From NCBI RefSeq assembly GCF_004000985.1, contig NZ_BIMH01000023.1, positions 1 to 64,000 on the forward strand: a stretch of 64,000 nucleotides of DNA. The letters run 5' to 3'. This DNA comes from Paenibacillus validus NBRC 15382 (GTDB lineage: Bacteria > Bacillota > Bacilli > Paenibacillales > NBRC-103111). Of this stretch, positions 33,205 through 42,623 are shown one piece after another. A program made the translations under genes and the position numbers. The notes beneath the pieces were generated by a model. It was not told where the DNA came from. It made no database searches and saw only the letters and a program-made list of their open reading frames with translations. Numbering within the stretch: the stretch's first letter is position 1; the number at the start of each line of letters is the position of its first letter.

Positions 33205-34527
33205 ATGTTGAAAAAAGCTCTGAGCACAACCCTTGTATTCTCGCTGGCAGCTGCTGCGCTGTCCGCCTGCGGTGGATCGAATCCTCAAGACCAGGCACCT
33301 GCCCCAAGCAGCACGCCTAGCGCTCCGGCTGCAGAAAATAAGCCGGCCGAGAAGGTAAAGATCGTATTCAGTCAGGGGGCCGACCAAACGGAAGGCACGA
33401 AGAAGCTGGTCGCCGCCTTCCAAGCGAAGTTCCCGAACATCGAGGTGGAAGTACGCGATTTCCCGAATGACTCCTCGCAAATGCATGATCAGCTTGTTAC
33501 CATCCTTGGCGGTAAATCGGCTGAAATCGATGTGATCAATCTGGACGTCGTTTGGCCTGCCGAATTCGCCCAAGCCGGTTTCCTTCTTCCGCTCGACCGG
33601 TTGATCCAGGAGGATAAGGTCGACCTCACTAAATATCTGAAGGGCGGCATCGACGCAGGCTATTTCAACGGACAACAGTGGGCTCTTCCGCGTTATAACA
33701 ATGCGGGGCTGCTATATTACCGCAAGGATATCGTGAAGGAAGTTCCGAAAACGTGGGATGATCTTCTCAAGCAAGCGGAGGCGTTGAAGGGGCAAGGCGG
33801 CACCAAATACGGTTTCGTAACCCAAGGGAAGCAGTATGAAGGGTTAACGGTCGGGTTTACGGAGCTCGTCAGCGCCTACGGCGGTAAAATTATCGACGAC
33901 AAAGGCAATGTAACGGTGAATAGTCCGGAAGCTTTGAAAGGGCTGAAGAAGCTCATTGAGATTCAAAAATCTCAGTCCGTACCAGCCAATTTAAACACCT
34001 TTACCGAGAAAGAGACGCTGAATGCCTTCTTGGAAGGCAGCGCGGTGTTTGCCCGTCACTGGCCGGCGTTGTACGCACAGGCCAACGATCCGAAGCTATC
34101 CAAAGTTGCAGGCAATGTCGGTATTGCAGCGCTTCCGGCCGGTGACGCCCGTTCAGCAGCAGCTCTTGGCGGCTGGTTGGCGGCTATCAACAAATATTCC
34201 AAGCATCCGAAGGAAGCCTGGGAGTTCCTGAAATTTGCGGTCAGCCCTGAAGGGCAAAAAATCATTGCCGTCAACAGCACGCAAACGCCCACATATTTGT
34301 CTCTGTTTGATGATGCGGAGGTACAAAAAGCGAGTCCGTTGTTCGCGAGCCGCGACTTTGTCAACGGTCTAAGCAGCGCGATCCCAAGAACAATTACACC
34401 GCAATATGCCAAAATTTCCGGCCTGATTCAAGTCGAGGTGTCCAAAGCGATCGCTGGGGAGCAAACACCGGAGCAGGCGCTGAGCAACTTGGAAAGCCAA
34501 ATCAAGCAAGCTATTGGCAGCAAATAA
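33205..34527 (+). CDS. Sugar ABC transporter substrate-binding lipoprotein (family 1)
   Basis: A 440-residue lipoprotein: signal peptide and lipobox LSAC followed by a Ser/Pro/Ala linker, then the bilobal family 1 solute-binding fold (KIVFSQGADQTEGTKKLVAA, PRYNNAGLLYYRKDIVKEVP, FARHWPALYAQ). It captures a carbohydrate, in this context perhaps a sulfated one, and hands it to the two permeases that follow. AGGAGG lies 8 nt before the ATG. First gene of the operon behind operator site 2. Confidence 0.92.
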   Translation: MLKKALSTTLVFSLAAAALSACGGSNPQDQAPAPSSTPSAPAAENKPAEKVKIVFSQGADQTEGTKKLVAAFQAKFPNIEVEVRDFPNDSSQMHDQLVTILGGKSAEIDVINLDVVWPAEFAQAGFLLPLDRLIQEDKVDLTKYLKGGIDAGYFNGQQWALPRYNNAGLLYYRKDIVKEVPKTWDDLLKQAEALKGQGGTKYGFVTQGKQYEGLTVGFTELVSAYGGKIIDDKGNVTVNSPEALKGLKKLIEIQKSQSVPANLNTFTEKETLNAFLEGSAVFARHWPALYAQANDPKLSKVAGNVGIAALPAGDARSAAALGGWLAAINKYSKHPKEAWEFLKFAVSPEGQKIIAVNSTQTPTYLSLFDDAEVQKASPLFASRDFVNGLSSAIPRTITPQYAKISGLIQVEVSKAIAGEQTPEQALSNLESQIKQAIGSK

Positions 34528-34606
34528 ACACATAATGAGTCTACAGCCTTCAAGGCACACGACTCTTCATTCATTTCGATTCTCGATATAGCTGTGACCG
34601 AAGGCG

Positions 34607-35923
34607 GTGTCTTTCGAAAATATGTTTAAACGAACGGCGTTTACCAAAGAGGCTCGGGTGGCTTACCTGTTGATTATGCCGGCCGCCTTGCTCATCTGTG
34701 CGATTGCCATCTGGCCGGTGCTGCGCTCCTTCTGGATCAGCTTATATGACATCCGGCTCAATGATCCGACAAAGTCGGAGATTCATGCGGAGTATGCCCT
34801 GAATATGGAGAAGTATACGGAGACCATGCCGATACTTCTTAGAATTCTTGGGGCGGAAGCTGCTGAAGGAGGAGCGGTTAAAGATCACCTGGAGCCGCTG
34901 CGGCAGCGCGCGGAGGAGATGAAGAACGAGCTGGAGGCCGATCCGGCCTTTAAAGCCAGATATGAGAAGATTGATCGTCTGCTATTCGATTTTCAGCCGG
35001 TGCCGGAAGAGCTGAAGTACTTCGAGCTGGACCGGGAATTGGCGTTGAAGCTGAGGACGGAGCTCGGCGAGATGCTTCAGATCTTAAAGCAAGTGAAAGA
35101 GGAGGGCTTGATGAAGCGCCCCGACGATCCCATAGGGCTCATCGGGGCGCTAATGGGGACCTTCATGGAGCCTAACTTTGTCGGCCTGGGCCATTATAAG
35201 CGATTTATCGCGGATCCGCGGTTATGGCAATCCATTGGAAATACCTCTTTATTTACGGTGTGCGCTGTATCGATGGAGATGCTATTCGGTCTGTTGATCG
35301 CCCTGCTTATCAACCGCTCTTTTCGAGGCCGGGGGCTCGTACGGGCAGCCGTTCTTATTCCTTGGGCGACGCCGACCGCGATTTCCGCCATGATGTGGCA
35401 GTTTCTGTACGACGGACAGAACGGCGTGATTGCCAGGCTTTTTACCGAAATTGGCTTGATCTCCGAAATGAGTACGTTGCTATCGACGAAAGCGGGAGCG
35501 ATGTTCTCGATCGTGTTCGCCGATACATGGAAAACAGCTCCTTTCGTAGCACTGCTGCTGCTCGCCGGGTTGCAGACGATATCCGGGTCGATGTATGAAG
35601 CGGCTCAAGTGGACGGTGCGACGCGGTGGAAACAGTTTGTTCATATTACGCTGCCTTCATTGAAAACAACCTTCCTTGTCGCGCTGATGTTCCGTACGCT
35701 GGATGCCTTCCGTGTCTTCGATCTCATTTATGTGCTGACGGGGGGCGGCCCGGCGAATTCGACGGAGTCCATTTCGATTTATGCTTACAAAACGATGTTT
35801 GCCGAGCTTGATTTCGGAGCCGGCTCCGCGTTGTCTGTCATTGTGTTTTTGTGCATAGCCATCATCTGTATGATCTTTGTGAAGCTCTTGGGCGCTGACA
35901 TGGTCAGCAAACGCGGAGGTTAG
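34607..35923 (+). CDS. CUT1 sugar ABC transporter permease (MalF-type) with long extracytoplasmic insertion
   Basis: A ~438-residue permease. After the first membrane helix (YLLIMPAALLICAIAIWPVL) comes an unusual ~100-residue charged, coiled-coil-like insertion (~70-165, with LEPLRQRAEEMKNELEADPA) before the usual core and EAA-type loop (YEAAQVDGATRWKQFVHITL). Ordinary CUT1 MalF-type subunits are ~300 residues. The start is uncertain: GTG 34607 or ATG 34622 (nearest ribosome-site-like AAGGCGG). It pairs with the next permease; no ATPase is present in the operon. Confidence 0.88.
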   Translation: MSFENMFKRTAFTKEARVAYLLIMPAALLICAIAIWPVLRSFWISLYDIRLNDPTKSEIHAEYALNMEKYTETMPILLRILGAEAAEGGAVKDHLEPLRQRAEEMKNELEADPAFKARYEKIDRLLFDFQPVPEELKYFELDRELALKLRTELGEMLQILKQVKEEGLMKRPDDPIGLIGALMGTFMEPNFVGLGHYKRFIADPRLWQSIGNTSLFTVCAVSMEMLFGLLIALLINRSFRGRGLVRAAVLIPWATPTAISAMMWQFLYDGQNGVIARLFTEIGLISEMSTLLSTKAGAMFSIVFADTWKTAPFVALLLLAGLQTISGSMYEAAQVDGATRWKQFVHITLPSLKTTFLVALMFRTLDAFRVFDLIYVLTGGGPANSTESISIYAYKTMFAELDFGAGSALSVIVFLCIAIICMIFVKLLGADMVSKRGG

Positions 35924-35934
35924 GAGGGGAAACC

Positions 35935-36762
35935 ATGGCGAAAAAATCAGGTCTGCTTTTTTATGTCGGCATAACCATTTTTATTGCAGCGGTCATGTTT
36001 CCCTTTTTCTGGGTATTCCTGGCCTCCGTGAAAGAAACCGAGTATTTATATGGGCCGCATGCGTTCGATGTGATCGTGCCGGGCTACACCTTGGACAATT
36101 ACGTGAGCGTCTTCGTCAACCATCCGTTCGGCCGTTACCTGTTGAACAGCTTGACGGTAGCCGGTTTGACGATGCTTTACAGCCTGTTTGTCGCGTCTTT
36201 TGCGGCGTATGCGATTGCCCGTCTTCAATTTTTCGGAAAAACGTTCTTTTTGGGTGTGCTGCTGGCGGTTTCCATGTTTCCGCAGATCGCTACGATTTCC
36301 CCGATTTTCCTGTTCATGCAGGCTACCGGGCTGCGCAACACGTATTTGGGACTTATTATTCCGTATACGACTTTTGCGCTTCCGTTATCGATCTGGTACA
36401 TGACGACGTTTTTTCAAAAAATTCCGTATGAGCTGGAGGAAGCAGCCAAAGTGGACGGCGCCTCGATCATGCAGACGTTCCGCAAAATATTGCTGCCATT
36501 GGCAGCGCCAGGATTGTTCACGACGGCGATCATCGTGTTTGTGGACGCTTGGCACGAATTTTTCTTTTCTTTAACAATCAATACCAAAGAAAGCATGATG
36601 ACCGTTCCAGTCGGCATTGCCATGTTTCAAGGAGAATTCACCTTCCCTTGGGGGGAAATTTCCGCCGCTACCATAACCGTGACGGTGCCGGTCGCGATCC
36701 TGGTGCTTCTGTTTCAACGGCAAATCGTATCCGGCTTAACTTCAGGCGCCGTAAAGGAATAA
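35935..36762 (+). CDS. CUT1 sugar ABC transporter permease (MalG-type)
   Basis: A 275-residue protein with six membrane helices and the EAA loop YELEEAAKVDGASIMQTFRK. AGGAGGGG precedes the ATG. It forms the translocation pore with the MalF-type partner 11 bp upstream; an ATPase such as MsmX encoded elsewhere must energise it, as is usual in Firmicutes. Confidence 0.93.
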   Translation: MAKKSGLLFYVGITIFIAAVMFPFFWVFLASVKETEYLYGPHAFDVIVPGYTLDNYVSVFVNHPFGRYLLNSLTVAGLTMLYSLFVASFAAYAIARLQFFGKTFFLGVLLAVSMFPQIATISPIFLFMQATGLRNTYLGLIIPYTTFALPLSIWYMTTFFQKIPYELEEAAKVDGASIMQTFRKILLPLAAPGLFTTAIIVFVDAWHEFFFSLTINTKESMMTVPVGIAMFQGEFTFPWGEISAATITVTVPVAILVLLFQRQIVSGLTSGAVKE

Positions 36763-36795
36763 TAGCGCGTGCAGCGATATAAAGAGGAGAGCGAC

Positions 36796-38142
36796 ATGAA
36801 AAAACCAAACATTCTGTTTATGATCTCACACGATACCGGACGTTATTTAGGCTGCTACGGTAAAGGGGTGGAAACGCCCGCCATCGATGCGCTTGCAGAG
36901 AAAGGGGTTCGCTTCGACAATTACTTTTGTCCGGCCCCGCAGTGCAGTCCGAGCCGCGCAAGTATTCTTACCGGCCAGTATCCGCATAATAACGGGATGC
37001 TCGGTCTTGCACATTTGGGCTTTTCCATACGACCCGAGGTCACGACCTTACCGAAGGAGCTGCAGAAGCTGGGATACGAAACGGCGCTCATCGGCTTTAG
37101 CCACGAAACGATCGGCGAACCCGACAGCCGGCTGACGTCCTCGACCTACAAGCTGGGATATGAACGTGTGGAGCCGGTGCCGGGAGATCGTGGACCTCAA
37201 GTAGCTGAGCGGGTTGTACAATATTTGCAGGAAAAGGGTGCCTCTGCCGAGGGGAGACCGTTTTTTGCGTCGGTCGGTTTTTTTGAGACACACCGTGATT
37301 TTGACGAGTATGAAGCGGTGAAGGACCCCGCGGATCAAGTGACTCCGCCCCCATACTTACCCGATCACCCTCAGGTAAGAGAGGATTTTGCGCTGCTTCA
37401 CGGTTCGGTGAAAGTACTCGATCAGAGTATCGGCCGCATTCTTCAAGGTCTGGAAGAAGCCGGTTTAAGTAAGGACACGCTGGTCATTTATACGACGGAC
37501 CACGGGATTGCCTTCCCGCGGGCGAAGGGAACACTTATGGACGCCGGCTTGGAGACGGCCCTCGTCATGTATTACCCGGGTCTGATCGAAGGCGGGAAGG
37601 TCGTAAAAGAACTGCTCTGCAACGTGGACTTGATGCCAACGCTGCTTCAGCTCGTTGGCGGAGACATTCCGCAAGAGCTGGACGGGACAAGCTTCCTCGG
37701 ATTGTTCAAGCCGGAAGCCAGCGCTGTAAGCCGTGACCATTTCTTCGCGGAGCTGACCTGGCATGACTTGTATCATCCGATGAGAGGTGTTCGTACGCAG
37801 CAGTACAAGTATATCCGCAATTTCGAGGACGGCCCTTCCGTGTACTTGCCGCTTGATATTCATCGGAGCTTATCAGGCGAAATCGTGCGGGACGATTATT
37901 ACGTTCCTAATGCTTTAGAGGAGCTCTATGATTTGGAGGCAGATCCGTTGGAGCGTCATAATTTAGCTGCAAATCCCGACTACGCGAATGTTCTTCACGA
38001 GTTGCGGGGTAAAGTGGATGCCTGGATGAAGGAAACGCAGGACCCGCTGCTATCCGGCCGCGTCGCGGGATGGCCGGCCCCGGAATGGCAGGAGCAATTG
38101 GATAACGGCTCGGCGTATGCTTCGGAGAAGCGTTCGAAATGA
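36796..38142 (+). CDS. Sulfatase, sulfamidase-like
   Basis: A 448-residue type I sulfatase without a signal peptide, so cytosolic. It begins KPNILFMISHDTGRYLGCYG with the metal-binding Asp, and the formylglycine motif is Cys50-Ser-Pro-Ser-Arg in QCSPSRASILTGQYPHNNG. This stretch and the following GMLGLAHLGF closely resemble human-type sulfamidases (SGSH group). A later Asp-His pair is in YTTDHGIAFPRAKG. It probably removes sulfate from an imported sugar. The ATG at 36796 follows GAGGAG. A formylglycine-generating enzyme must be elsewhere. No terminator is apparent after it. Confidence 0.9.
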   Translation: MKKPNILFMISHDTGRYLGCYGKGVETPAIDALAEKGVRFDNYFCPAPQCSPSRASILTGQYPHNNGMLGLAHLGFSIRPEVTTLPKELQKLGYETALIGFSHETIGEPDSRLTSSTYKLGYERVEPVPGDRGPQVAERVVQYLQEKGASAEGRPFFASVGFFETHRDFDEYEAVKDPADQVTPPPYLPDHPQVREDFALLHGSVKVLDQSIGRILQGLEEAGLSKDTLVIYTTDHGIAFPRAKGTLMDAGLETALVMYYPGLIEGGKVVKELLCNVDLMPTLLQLVGGDIPQELDGTSFLGLFKPEASAVSRDHFFAELTWHDLYHPMRGVRTQQYKYIRNFEDGPSVYLPLDIHRSLSGEIVRDDYYVPNALEELYDLEADPLERHNLAANPDYANVLHELRGKVDAWMKETQDPLLSGRVAGWPAPEWQEQLDNGSAYASEKRSK

Positions 38143-38195
38143 TCGCCATGAAGGGATAGAACGTACGTTACATGTGATTGCTCAGAAGCTGCGAG

Positions 38196-38366
38196 TCAAG
38201 CTCTATTGGGTGGTTCATTCTCTGGAATGAGCCTGCCTGATAGGGCTTTCGCCAGTTGCCCCATAAATTTCATGGCATCAACAACAGTATCCGGCGACAA
38301 GCCTGAGCTTTCCGGATGAGACAGATGAGGGGTGAAAATATTAGTATTGACAAATTCCAAGTAAGT
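38196..38366 (-). pseudogene. C-terminal remnant of a protein-coding gene
   Basis: Minus-strand frame reads TYLEFVNTNIFTPHLSHPES, then GLSPDTVVDAMKFMGQLAKA and ends LIPENEPPNRA-stop (56 codons). An in-frame stop (TAG) cuts it upstream. The helical C-terminus is convincingly protein-like and recalls M28/M20-type peptidase tails, but that is a guess. It overlaps the promoter region of the TetR gene, so its upstream part has been lost. Confidence 0.5.
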
Positions 38367-38375
38367 CTATAAGAT
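38347..38375 (+). promoter_or_regulatory. Promoter of the TetR-family gene
   Basis: TTGACA (38347-38352), a 17-nt spacer and TAAGAT (38370-38375); other -10 choices are TATAAG or TATAAA within the same AT tract. Confidence 0.5.
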
Positions 38376-38393
38376 ATAAAATTATATAAAACT

Positions 38394-38409
38394 GACTGAC
38401 TAGTCAATC
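38394..38409. promoter_or_regulatory. Likely TetR-type operator
   Basis: GACTGACTAGTCAATC is palindromic apart from one base pair, with TGACTAGTCA as perfect core, and lies between the promoter and the gene start. It is most likely where the repressor binds its own promoter. Confidence 0.62.
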
Positions 38410-39066
38410 TTGAAGGAGTGTGTATTTGTTATTACCAACGATAACGATAAAAGTGCTTCAAAGCGGGATCTGCGCCGGGAACAGCTTTTGGCAATTGCGG
38501 TCGAGCGGTTTGCCAAGCATGGGTACCACAATACGAAGATATCCGATATTGTTGCCGATGCCGGCGTGGCGCAAGGAACGTTCTATTGGTATTTCAAGAG
38601 CAAAGAAGCGATCGGTCTGGAAATCATACGTTCCGGCCGGGAACGGCTGCTTCAAGTGATTGCGAAAGGCTACCGCAGCCAAAGCGGTTCCGTTTCAGAG
38701 ATGGTCGAAGGCTCGCAGCGTCTCTTGAAGGATATTTTTCAATTTGCCGATGAAAACCGGTATTTTATGGAGCTGCTGCTAACCGGAGGTGAGGATGAAT
38801 CGATTCGAAGAGCCTCTAAGGAAACGCGTATCGACATGGAGGAGGCGTTCAGGCGCAATATTGAAAGAGCGACTGAACTAGGGATGCTGCCCGGGTCAAT
38901 GAATTTGCATATGCGTGCGGCACTATTAGTGAGTCTCATCGAAGGAGTTATAGCCCGTTGGCTGTTCGGACCGATCCATCCGAATTCCGACTTGGCACGC
39001 CTTACGGCGGAAGAACTGGCGGCTGAGACGGTGCGATTCGAATTTTTCGGCTTATTAGGGATCTAA
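38410..39066 (+). CDS. TetR/AcrR-family transcriptional regulator
   Basis: A ~215-residue regulator: HTH (ISDIVADAGVAQGTFYWYFK) with the characteristic FYWYFKSKEAI helix, then an all-helical ligand-binding domain. The start is unresolved. The nominal TTG at 38410 overlaps the GAAGGAG ribosome site (38412-38418); the only other nearby in-frame option is ATT at 38431. It precedes an oligopeptide-type importer operon by ~48 bp in the same direction and likely controls it. Operator-like palindrome at 38394-38409. Confidence 0.9.
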   Translation: MKECVFVITNDNDKSASKRDLRREQLLAIAVERFAKHGYHNTKISDIVADAGVAQGTFYWYFKSKEAIGLEIIRSGRERLLQVIAKGYRSQSGSVSEMVEGSQRLLKDIFQFADENRYFMELLLTGGEDESIRRASKETRIDMEEAFRRNIERATELGMLPGSMNLHMRAALLVSLIEGVIARWLFGPIHPNSDLARLTAEELAAETVRFEFFGLLGI

Positions 39067-39114
39067 GCAAATGAAGGCCCCTATTAATAGCCTAATAAGG
39101 AGGATACGAGGGAC

Positions 39115-40125
39115 TTGCTGGTATACTCGCTCCGGCGTTTAACAATGATGGTTCCTAGTCTCATCGGGATTATCGTAGTCACTTTCATCCTGACACGGGT
39201 ACTGCCGGGGGACCCGGCTTTGATGATAACCGGTGAGCAGGCGCTTCCCGAGTTTGTGGAGAAGGTGCGTGAGCAATACGGATTTAATCAGCCTTTATAT
39301 ATCCAATTTTGGGAGTATATCAAGCAGCTGGCCCGAGGAGATCTCGGATACGCTTGGCATACGGGACATTCTGTGGCTTCCGATTTCGCCACACGGTTTC
39401 CCGCTACGCTCGAACTTACACTTGCCAGCATGGTGATCGCACTTATGGTTGCCATACCGTTAGGCGTCTTGGCTGCTGCCCGAAAAAATTCCGTGATTGA
39501 CCATTTCACGCGAATTCTCTCCTTGATAGGCTCCTGCATGCCGATTTTTTGGCTTGGCTTGCTGCTGATCAGCCTGTTTTATTCGAAGCTTGGCTGGCTG
39601 CCCGCGCCGGTTGGCCGAATCAGCGGGGATATCAATCCGCCGACGCATGTAACCGGATTGTATGTGATTGACAGCTTGCTTAGCTTGGATATGGTGGCGC
39701 TGAAGGATTCCCTCCTTCATTTGTTGATGCCGGCTTTTTGTTTAAGCTTAGGCACGATGGCCATTGTGACCAAAATGATTCGAGCCAGCATGCTGGACGT
39801 CATCAAGCAGGATTTCATGAGAACGGCGAAAGCCAAAGGCTTGTCGGACGGTGCCGTCATTGCCAGGCATGGACTTATTAACGGCTTAGTACCGACCCTA
39901 ACGGTAGTCGGGCTTCAGTTCGGATATCTTCTCGGCGGAGCGGTGATCACCGAAACGGTTTTCGTCTGGCCGGGTGTAGGCCAATACGTCACGGAATCTA
40001 TTCTGGCGGCCGATTACGCGCCAATCCAGGCGATAACGCTGATCAGTGCCGTGTTATACGGAATTTTGAATCTAATAGTAGAGCTTTGGTATGGGGTGCT
40101 GGATCCGAGGGTGCGTTATGAATAA
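39115..40125 (+). CDS. Dpp/Opp-type ABC transporter permease (DppB-like)
   Basis: A 336-residue permease with the family start LVYSLRRLTMMVPSLIGIIV, FILTRVLPGDPA, and EAA-like region IRASMLDVIKQDFMRTAKAK. It takes up peptides, opines or related compounds in this family. Start TTG behind AAGGAGGA (11 nt). The stop overlaps the next gene's start (ATGAATAA), typical of translational coupling. Confidence 0.93.
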   Translation: MLVYSLRRLTMMVPSLIGIIVVTFILTRVLPGDPALMITGEQALPEFVEKVREQYGFNQPLYIQFWEYIKQLARGDLGYAWHTGHSVASDFATRFPATLELTLASMVIALMVAIPLGVLAAARKNSVIDHFTRILSLIGSCMPIFWLGLLLISLFYSKLGWLPAPVGRISGDINPPTHVTGLYVIDSLLSLDMVALKDSLLHLLMPAFCLSLGTMAIVTKMIRASMLDVIKQDFMRTAKAKGLSDGAVIARHGLINGLVPTLTVVGLQFGYLLGGAVITETVFVWPGVGQYVTESILAADYAPIQAITLISAVLYGILNLIVELWYGVLDPRVRYE

Positions 40126-41002
40126 GCGAAAGCAAGCTATCGTCGTCATAAATCATGTATTGAACAACAGGTTAACGTGTATTGGACTGATTCTTGTACT
40201 CGTTTGGGTCGTGCTGGCCGTGCTGGCGCCTTGGGTCGCTCCTTATTTGCCTAACGAGCCTCAAACAGCAGATAAGCTGCTGCCGCCGAATGCTGCGCAT
40301 TGGTTTGGCACGGACAATTATGGCAGAGATATATTTAGTAGAATTGTATATGGTGCTCAAGTCACCGTATGGACAGGATTCGTCTCCGTCGGCATCGCTT
40401 TTTTTATCGGAGTTCCGCTGGGAGCCATCGCCGGCTATTTTGGAGGGAGAAGCGGAAATATCATTATGCGCATCATGGATACGCTGCTTGCGTTTCCTTC
40501 GCTCATCCTGGCTATGGCCATTGCAGCTTCCATTGGTCCAGGGCTGTTCGGAGCGCTGCTGGCGGTCGGCATTGTCGGTATTCCTGAGTTCGCGCGACTG
40601 ATGTATGGACAAACCGTCGTGATCAAGGAACGGGAATTTATCGAGGCTAGCCGGGCCTTAGGCGTCAGACATAGCGCTATCTTGTTCGGTCATATTTTTC
40701 CTAACGCATTCGCCCCGTTGCTGGTGCAGGTTACACTCGGTCTGGGATCCGCCGTACTGACGACCGCCAGTCTAAGTTTTCTTGGGCTGGGCGTACGACC
40801 GCCGACCGCGGAATGGGGGGCGATGATTTCCCACGGGCGCGATTATATCATTTCCGGCGAATGGTGGATGACGGTATTCCCCGGCATAGCCATCGCTACT
40901 ACGATTCTCGGGTTTAATCTGCTTGGGGACGGACTGCGGGACATACTCGATCCGCACTCTCGTTCCTCGAAGGATAATAAATTCAGAGCAAAGAAGGAGT
41001 AG
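40118..41002 (+). CDS. Dpp/Opp-type ABC transporter permease (DppC-like)
   Basis: A 294-residue partner permease. The family motifs HWFGTDNYGRDIFSRIVYGA, the EAA-type loop IEASRALGVRHSAILFGHIF, and GLGVRPPTAEWGAMI are present. The ATG at 40118 overlaps the dppB-like stop by 8 bp; the longer frame upstream has no ribosome site. Six membrane helices are predicted. Confidence 0.93.
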   Translation: MNKRKQAIVVINHVLNNRLTCIGLILVLVWVVLAVLAPWVAPYLPNEPQTADKLLPPNAAHWFGTDNYGRDIFSRIVYGAQVTVWTGFVSVGIAFFIGVPLGAIAGYFGGRSGNIIMRIMDTLLAFPSLILAMAIAASIGPGLFGALLAVGIVGIPEFARLMYGQTVVIKEREFIEASRALGVRHSAILFGHIFPNAFAPLLVQVTLGLGSAVLTTASLSFLGLGVRPPTAEWGAMISHGRDYIISGEWWMTVFPGIAIATTILGFNLLGDGLRDILDPHSRSSKDNKFRAKKE

Positions 41003-41007
41003 AGAAA

Positions 41008-42618
41008 ATGAAACCAAACAAGCTTATGATGATCATTTCAGCAATATTAATTCTGGTGCTGGCGGCAGGCTGCACGAATAGCGCGAATCCGAAGCCGGGC
41101 GCGAATAACTCCGAGCAGCCTCAAGCTGGCGCGAATAACGATACGCCCGCTGCGGGTCAAACGATAACCATCGCCTACTCCCAAGGTGCAGGTCAAACGA
41201 TGGATCCTCATGAAGCGGCAGATTTGACCTCGGCCTCCTATGCGTTTGCCTTGTACGATCAGCTGGTAACGAGCGGCACAGAAACCAAAGACGGGAAAAC
41301 CGTAGGCCGTACGGATCAGATCGTGCCTTCCTTGGCTGAGAAGTGGACGATCTCCGACGATAAGAAAACTTATACATTCGTGCTGCGCGACGGCGTGAAA
41401 TTCCACAGCGGCAACCCTGTGAATGCCGATGCGGTTGTATTCTCCTTCAAGAGACTTCAAAGCAAGGGCGAGAGCGGCAGCTTGTATAAGCTCTCGAACA
41501 TCGAATCGTTTAAGAAAATCGATGACAAAACTGTAGAATTTAAGCTTGCGGCACCGAACCCGCTGTTCTTGAAATATTTGGCGACCTTTACCTTCTCGGT
41601 CGTTGATCCATCCGTCGTTGAGGGCAAGCCTGACGGTTATTTAACCCAGAACTCGGCAGGCTCGGGCGCATTCACCCTGGAGAAGTGGGACCCCGCCACG
41701 GAAGCCGTATTCGTAGCGAATAAAAGCTACTGGAAGGGCGCTCCGAAGGTCGACAAAGTGGTGGTGAAGTACGTAAAAGAAGCGTCGAACCGAGAGCTTT
41801 TCCTGGAAAAGGGAGATATTGACGTCGCTCTGGATATTCCGGCCAAGGATGTGGGGAGCTTATCCAAGAAGGATAACCTGGTTATCAGCTCCGAATCGAC
41901 AAACCGCATCGTATATATGGGAATGAACGCGAATTTCAAGCCTTTTGACAACCTGAAGGTCAGACAGGCGATCAATTACTTGATTAATCAGGACAAATTG
42001 CTGCAGGATGTTGTCTTTGGTCAAGCCTCCAAGATGACCAGCTCCATCTCAAGCAAGTCTCCTGCTCATACCTCTGAAGGCTATGAATACAAGTATGATG
42101 TGGAGAAAGCCAAATCCTTATTGAAGGAAGCCGGCTACGAGAAGGGCTTTACGTTCGATCTGACCATTTCCTCCGCGACACAGGATTACGAGGATATTGC
42201 CGTACTGCTTAAGGCTGAGCTGGAGAAGGTCGGAATTACGTTGAATATTAATAAAGTGGCGCCGGCACAATACCGGGAGCTGACGACCAAAAAGTCGGTG
42301 CCTGCGTTCCTTGGCAAATATACGTCGCTCGTGAACGACCCGTCGTACCATTACGGATTTTTGCTGGACAGCAAGGGCGCTTCGAACTATGCTGCTTATA
42401 ACAACCCTGAAGTCGACAGCCTGCTGGCTAAGGGCAATTCCGAGACCGATGAAGCTAAGCGCACCGCGATTTACAAGGAAGTTCAGAAAAAGATCACGGC
42501 CGATTCCCCATGGGCTTATCTGTACGAAAGCAATCTGATTGCAGGCTTCAATAAGAACGTGAAGGGGTATGTATTCTATCCGGATGAGATCATCCGATTT
42601 GCCTCGCTCTATAAATAA
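41008..42618 (+). CDS. Dpp/Opp-type substrate-binding lipoprotein (family 5)
   Basis: A 536-residue lipoprotein: signal with lipobox LAAGC, a repeated NPKPGANNSEQ/AGANND linker, then the family 5 binding fold (KWTISDDKKTYTFVLRDGVK, FHSGNPVNADAVVFSFKRL). AAGGAG precedes the ATG. Ligand cannot be told; nickel, peptide, opine and glycoside binders all share this fold. A strong hairpin follows before the ATPase genes, likely boosting binding-protein mRNA relative to the ATPases. Confidence 0.93.
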   Translation: MKPNKLMMIISAILILVLAAGCTNSANPKPGANNSEQPQAGANNDTPAAGQTITIAYSQGAGQTMDPHEAADLTSASYAFALYDQLVTSGTETKDGKTVGRTDQIVPSLAEKWTISDDKKTYTFVLRDGVKFHSGNPVNADAVVFSFKRLQSKGESGSLYKLSNIESFKKIDDKTVEFKLAAPNPLFLKYLATFTFSVVDPSVVEGKPDGYLTQNSAGSGAFTLEKWDPATEAVFVANKSYWKGAPKVDKVVVKYVKEASNRELFLEKGDIDVALDIPAKDVGSLSKKDNLVISSESTNRIVYMGMNANFKPFDNLKVRQAINYLINQDKLLQDVVFGQASKMTSSISSKSPAHTSEGYEYKYDVEKAKSLLKEAGYEKGFTFDLTISSATQDYEDIAVLLKAELEKVGITLNINKVAPAQYRELTTKKSVPAFLGKYTSLVNDPSYHYGFLLDSKGASNYAAYNNPEVDSLLAKGNSETDEAKRTAIYKEVQKKITADSPWAYLYESNLIAGFNKNVKGYVFYPDEIIRFASLYK

Positions 42619-42623
42619 TAAAC

